Below are positions 60,983-64,000 of a DNA stretch of 64,000 bases, one piece after another. The first letter of the stretch is position 1, and each line of letters opens with the position of its first letter. The position numbers and the translations under genes were made by a program. This DNA comes from Paenibacillus beijingensis (GTDB taxonomy: Bacteria > Bacillota > Bacilli > Paenibacillales > Paenibacillaceae): NCBI RefSeq assembly GCF_000961095.1, contig NZ_CP011058.1:3313501-3377500 (forward strand), read 5' to 3'. The notes beneath the pieces are model-generated. The model was not told where the DNA came from and made no database searches. It worked only from the letters and a program-made list of their open reading frames with translations.

Positions 60983-61549
60983 ATGTTGCTAGAAATAAGC
61001 GTTCTTATTATTGCCATTGCCGTTGCGGTGCTTGTTGTATTCCTCGTTCAGACGCTCAAAAAAGCGCAGGCGTCTCTTGAAGCGGCAAGCGGCGCCATTA
61101 AAGAAGTTCAAAGCGCGATAAAAGAGTGGAAGGGAGACGTCGACGATCTCGTCGTCAGCGTCAAAGATTTGACCAAACAGGTCAATCATCAGATCGACGC
61201 AGTCGACCCGCTGATGGCCTCCGTCCGCGAAGTCGGACAAACCGTTCATGAGGTTGCGGCGGCGGCGCGCGAGTTCTCGACCGGCTGGACGATGAAGCTG
61301 CGACGCAAAGCCCGTGAAGCCGCAGCGGTTGCAGATGCGGAAAACAGGGCATCCTTATCGGCTAAAAACGCGGGAGCCGCGTATGCGGGTACCGCTGTTC
61401 CCGTTAAACCGGGCATTGCCGCAACGGGCGAACGTCCCGCGGGCGTAACGGCTTCGCCGGAGCCGGCCGGCTCGGCGTCGTGGATGGAATGGCTCGATGT
61501 CGGGGTGCAGGCTCTCAAGCTGATTCGTCAGAGCAAGAACCGGGCATAG
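60983..61549 (+). CDS. DUF948 family membrane protein
   Basis: 188 residues. One N-terminal helix (about 4-24), then KKAQASLEAASGAIKEVQSA and WKGDVDDLVVSVKDLTKQVN in the DUF948 pattern; Ala/Pro-rich end. Related to general-stress protein YtxG of B. subtilis. RBS AGGGAGG. It stands alone. Confidence 0.85.
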   Translation: MLLEISVLIIAIAVAVLVVFLVQTLKKAQASLEAASGAIKEVQSAIKEWKGDVDDLVVSVKDLTKQVNHQIDAVDPLMASVREVGQTVHEVAAAAREFSTGWTMKLRRKAREAAAVADAENRASLSAKNAGAAYAGTAVPVKPGIAATGERPAGVTASPEPAGSASWMEWLDVGVQALKLIRQSKNRA

Positions 61550-61749
61550 AAGCGGGAGCCGGAAACACAATCAAGCGCCGTTTTGCAGGTGTACGAAAAC
61601 GAGAACTGGACAGAAGGTAAACGCTCGGCTAGGATAATAAAGGATTGAAGTAACGGCCAGCAGCGGTAAACGCAGCTGACAGCACGATAAGATGCCGCGC
61701 GGCAGCGAATGCATGGCTGCGGCTGCACAGTTTTTTGGGGAGATGAATA

Positions 61750-62922
61750 ATGCGTATAGTGGTTGTCGACGATAATGCGATGAACATCACGGTTGTTCAA
61801 GAAATGCTGAAAAGAGCGGGGTATCGTGATATCCGGGCATCGTCGTCGGGGATGGAACTATTTGAATTATTGGGATTGGATGAGCAGGGAGACGATCCGC
61901 TCGGCCGGGACGGCATCGAACCGGATGTGGACCTGATCCTGCTGGATATGATGATGCCGCGCATCGACGGAATTGCGGTCTGCAGAGCCATTCAGCAGTC
62001 CGAAAGGCTGCGGGATATTCCGATCATTATGGTTACGGCAATGGGTGATTCCAAGAAGCTGGCCGAAGCGCTCGATGCCGGCGCGATTGATTACGTAACG
62101 AAGCCGATTAACCGGATTGAACTGCTGGCCCGGATCCGGGTGGCGCTGCGGCTCAAGCAGGAGAAAGACTGGCACAAAGAACGCGACCGCCGAATCCGCG
62201 AGGAGCTGCAGCTGGCCAAGGAAGTGCAGTCCGCCGCCCTGCCGCATAAGCTGGATAACGACAGCATCACGATTGATGCCATCTATAAGCCATCGGAAGA
62301 ATTGTCGGGCGATCTGTATGCCTGGCACCGAATAGACCGGAACCGGTATGGAGTCGCCGTAATCGATGCGATGGGTCACGGCATTTCTTCTTCGCTGGTC
62401 TGCATGTTTATCGCATCGGTACTTAAGGATGCAATGATCAAGCTGGTTGATCCCGTGCTCGTGATGGAGGAGCTGAACCGGCGTGCGCTCCAGCTGCAGT
62501 TTGCCGATCAGCTGATTCAATACTATTTTACGGCGCTTTATATGATCGTCGACATCGACAAAGGCGTCGCGGAATACGTCAATGCGGGGCATCCGCCGGG
62601 AATGCTGCTGCGGGGCTGCAATACGAACGGAGCGCAAACCCTGCTTGGCGGTGGAACGGCAGTCGGCATGTTCGAGAACGTGACGTTTACGAAGCATGAA
62701 GTCGATATTGCACCCGGCGATTGCATCGTCCTCATTACCGACGGCCTGCTCGATCTGCTAAACGCTCCCGATGAGGAGCGCCTTGACAAGCTTCTGGAGC
62801 GGCTTGCGCAAGGGGGAGAAGAAGCACTGCCGCCAGAGCAATGGGAAAGCGTATTTTTCGCCACGGAGGAACTTCTCGGCAGGCCGGACGACCGCTGTTT
62901 AATATGGGTGGGAATAAAATAA
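61750..62922 (+). CDS. Response regulator with PP2C (RsbU/SpoIIE-type) phosphatase
   Basis: 390 residues. A receiver domain with acidic pair D7-D8, phospho-acceptor Asp near 66 (LLDMMMPRIDG), Thr/Ala segment, and Lys in YVTKPIN; then a coiled-coil linker and a PP2C domain (SGDLYAWHRID, VIDAMGHGISSSL near 210, NAGHPPGMLL, DGLLDLLNAPDEE). The phosphatase probably acts on an anti-sigma antagonist, as in RsbU-type systems. No histidine kinase or anti-anti-sigma gene is adjacent; they are probably elsewhere. Confidence 0.9.
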   Translation: MRIVVVDDNAMNITVVQEMLKRAGYRDIRASSSGMELFELLGLDEQGDDPLGRDGIEPDVDLILLDMMMPRIDGIAVCRAIQQSERLRDIPIIMVTAMGDSKKLAEALDAGAIDYVTKPINRIELLARIRVALRLKQEKDWHKERDRRIREELQLAKEVQSAALPHKLDNDSITIDAIYKPSEELSGDLYAWHRIDRNRYGVAVIDAMGHGISSSLVCMFIASVLKDAMIKLVDPVLVMEELNRRALQLQFADQLIQYYFTALYMIVDIDKGVAEYVNAGHPPGMLLRGCNTNGAQTLLGGGTAVGMFENVTFTKHEVDIAPGDCIVLITDGLLDLLNAPDEERLDKLLERLAQGGEEALPPEQWESVFFATEELLGRPDDRCLIWVGIK

Positions 62923-62941
62923 TCGCAACTTTCATTAACCG

Positions 62942-62984
62942 CAAGGCCCGGAACTGTCGTTGATCAGACAGCTTCCGGGCCTTG
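62942..62984. terminator. Hairpin between convergent phosphatase and CorA-like genes
   Basis: CAAGGCCCGGAA and CTGTC (62942-62958) pair with GACAG and TTCCGGGCCTTG (62967-62984), with a one-base bulge. There is no T run. Confidence 0.6.
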
Positions 62985-63002
62985 GTTGCGGTAACGGAAC
63001 GA

Positions 63003-64000
63003 TTAAGTGCGGTTTATCCGGGTATCGTCTTTCAGCCGTGAACGTCCGGCTGGAAGCGATGTACCGCTCCCGGACCTTTCGAGCGAGGCAGGAGCCGGTG
63101 CACCCGGAGCGTTACTGGGAGAGACCTCGAGATCGCTCCCAGGTACAGCCCCTTGAACCTTCTCAGGAGAGGCTTCAGCATCGCTCCCAGGTACAGCCGC
63201 CCCGCGAGCGTTCTCAGGAGCGGGCAGTGTTCCCGGGTAAGGGCGGCTGCTGCGCCGTCCCTTTGCAGGCGGACTGCTGCGTGCATGCTTCGCTGCGACT
63301 TTTGCGCTTGCGGAACGGGCGGGTCTTGCCTTAGCTGATGCTGGCAGTTTGGCCGAATCCGCAGCAGGCTTGCGTCTTGCCGGCCTGTTCCGAAAGCTGC
63401 CTTCAGCCGGCCAAATCCATCGATGCATCATAAAAGTAAGCGTGAAGACGAGCGCGCACATCACGGCAAAGCCCCACGGCTGATCGGACAATGCAAGGCG
63501 TCTGTAGTTAAGCCCCCATATTGTGCCCGCGACGGCAGCGGGAATCAGCAGCAGCGTAACGCCGGTAAGCTTATTGCTGCTCAAACGGTCGGCGCCTCTA
63601 AAGCCGGCCATTGTATCGTCCATCGCGATCAGCGTGTCGATTACGTCAGCATGCCGGGCTAGAAGCGATCCGATTCGTTCCAGCTTAAAGGCGAGCCGTT
63701 TGAAGCTTTCCGTTTCCGTCAGCTGCTCCAAGAACGCCTCTTTGGCGGCGTTCTGAATTTCACATACCGGCGTATACAGACGGTTCCAATGCAGCAGCTC
63801 GTGCCTGTATTCAAAAATAACAGGCGCCGGATCCGTCCGGCTGTTGAAATGCATCGAGACTTGAAGCCGGGCGAGGCGGATTCCGAACTGATCAAGCCCG
63901 GCATGAAACGTCTCCAGCACGACGGCAAGCAGCACCGTGAATGCTTCGGCAGCAGTGCCGCACTGCTCAAACATTTCTTTCCAAGGCGACTGCTGCAGCC
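63003..64000 (-). CDS. CorA-like magnesium transporter, partial at window end
   Basis: The minus-strand frame is open to base 64000, so the N-terminus lies beyond the window. The visible part has the coiled helix with FRGADRLSSNKLTGVTLLLI and then WGLNYRR, where CorA carries GMN; the Met is Leu here. Two transmembrane helices follow (near WGFAVMCALVFTLTFMM). After these comes a tail of about 130 residues rich in Ala, Pro, Ser, Lys and Arg with two copies of a PGSDxExSP motif. This tail is unusual for the family. Confidence 0.75.
   Translation of the reverse strand, partial: LQQSPWKEMFEQCGTAAEAFTVLLAVVLETFHAGLDQFGIRLARLQVSMHFNSRTDPAPVIFEYRHELLHWNRLYTPVCEIQNAAKEAFLEQLTETESFKRLAFKLERIGSLLARHADVIDTLIAMDDTMAGFRGADRLSSNKLTGVTLLLIPAAVAGTIWGLNYRRLALSDQPWGFAVMCALVFTLTFMMHRWIWPAEGSFRNRPARRKPAADSAKLPASAKARPARSASAKVAAKHARSSPPAKGRRSSRPYPGTLPAPENARGAAVPGSDAEASPEKVQGAVPGSDLEVSPSNAPGAPAPASLERSGSGTSLPAGRSRLKDDTRINRT

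Noticed and set aside
1..64000. tRNA, rRNA or an integrated prophage
   Set aside because: No cloverleaf, rRNA-like stretch, integrase, terminase or capsid-like gene was seen.

Overview
The window looks like chromosomal DNA of a Paenibacillus or a close relative (Bacillota). The evidence is the strong AGGAGG-type ribosome binding sites with frequent TTG and GTG starts, sugar ABC importers that lack their own ATPase, AraC/cupin regulators next to them, a septation-ring-like coiled-coil protein, a DUF948 protein, a fused NAD(P)HX repair enzyme, and several families of hairpin-forming intergenic repeats. This is inferred from content, not from a database search. No rRNA, tRNA or CRISPR array is seen.

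Region 1 (1-15.4 kb) is a catabolic block. It starts with the 5' part of an AraC regulator and a translationally coupled Rieske protein plus amidohydrolase. Next come a phosphotransferase-like protein, a TyrR-like AAA+ regulator and a complete branched-chain-type ABC importer (4855-9413). Two nitrilase-superfamily hydrolases, a class I fumarase-type dehydratase and a TetR repressor follow. A 14-bp box close to ATACCGATCGGTAT lies just after the -10 hexamer of the AAA+ regulator and tetR promoters, and twice in the nitrilase promoter, so the TetR protein probably controls the whole block. Uptake of an amide or nitrile, removal of its nitrogen and hydration of an unsaturated dicarboxylate is a consistent reading, but the substrate is unknown. 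A third, smaller nitrilase-like protein and an ADP-ribosylglycohydrolase lie beyond.

Region 2 (15.4-19.1 kb) holds small housekeeping-type genes: three GNAT acetyltransferases, a MurG paralogue, a DUF423 membrane protein and a lipoprotein. Region 3 (19.4-24.3 kb) is a lipoprotein/two-permease ABC importer divergent from its AraC regulator. A KASIII-like protein with a degenerate active site follows. Region 4 (25.6-32.5 kb) is an amino-sugar block on two strands: PfkB kinase, class II aldolase, ROK kinase, DeoR regulator, SIS-domain protein and NagA. Together they can account for a GalNAc-type pathway through tagatose phosphates. Three repeat families lie in its gaps.

Region 5 (32.7-41.2 kb) is an unusual cluster: a PucR regulator, two cytosine-deaminase-like amidohydrolases, a THI5/SsuA-like protein without a signal peptide, and a sugar-type ABC importer without ATPase. 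It probably serves a cyclic nitrogen compound or its riboside. Region 6 (41.4-64 kb) is a patchwork: an RNA/DNA methyltransferase-like protein, two broken GNAT genes, a coiled-coil membrane protein, two lipase-like hydrolases, pirin, a hemolysin III family protein, a TetR/membrane protein pair with a probable leaderless tetR mRNA, and a large MshEN-glycosyltransferase. It also holds an SPFH/ribbon-helix-helix pair, a MITE-like element, the NAD(P)HX repair enzyme with a repetitive insertion, Nudix, an MFS exporter, an 8-copy 10-bp repeat, DUF948, a response regulator-PP2C phosphatase, and a CorA-like transporter cut by the window end.
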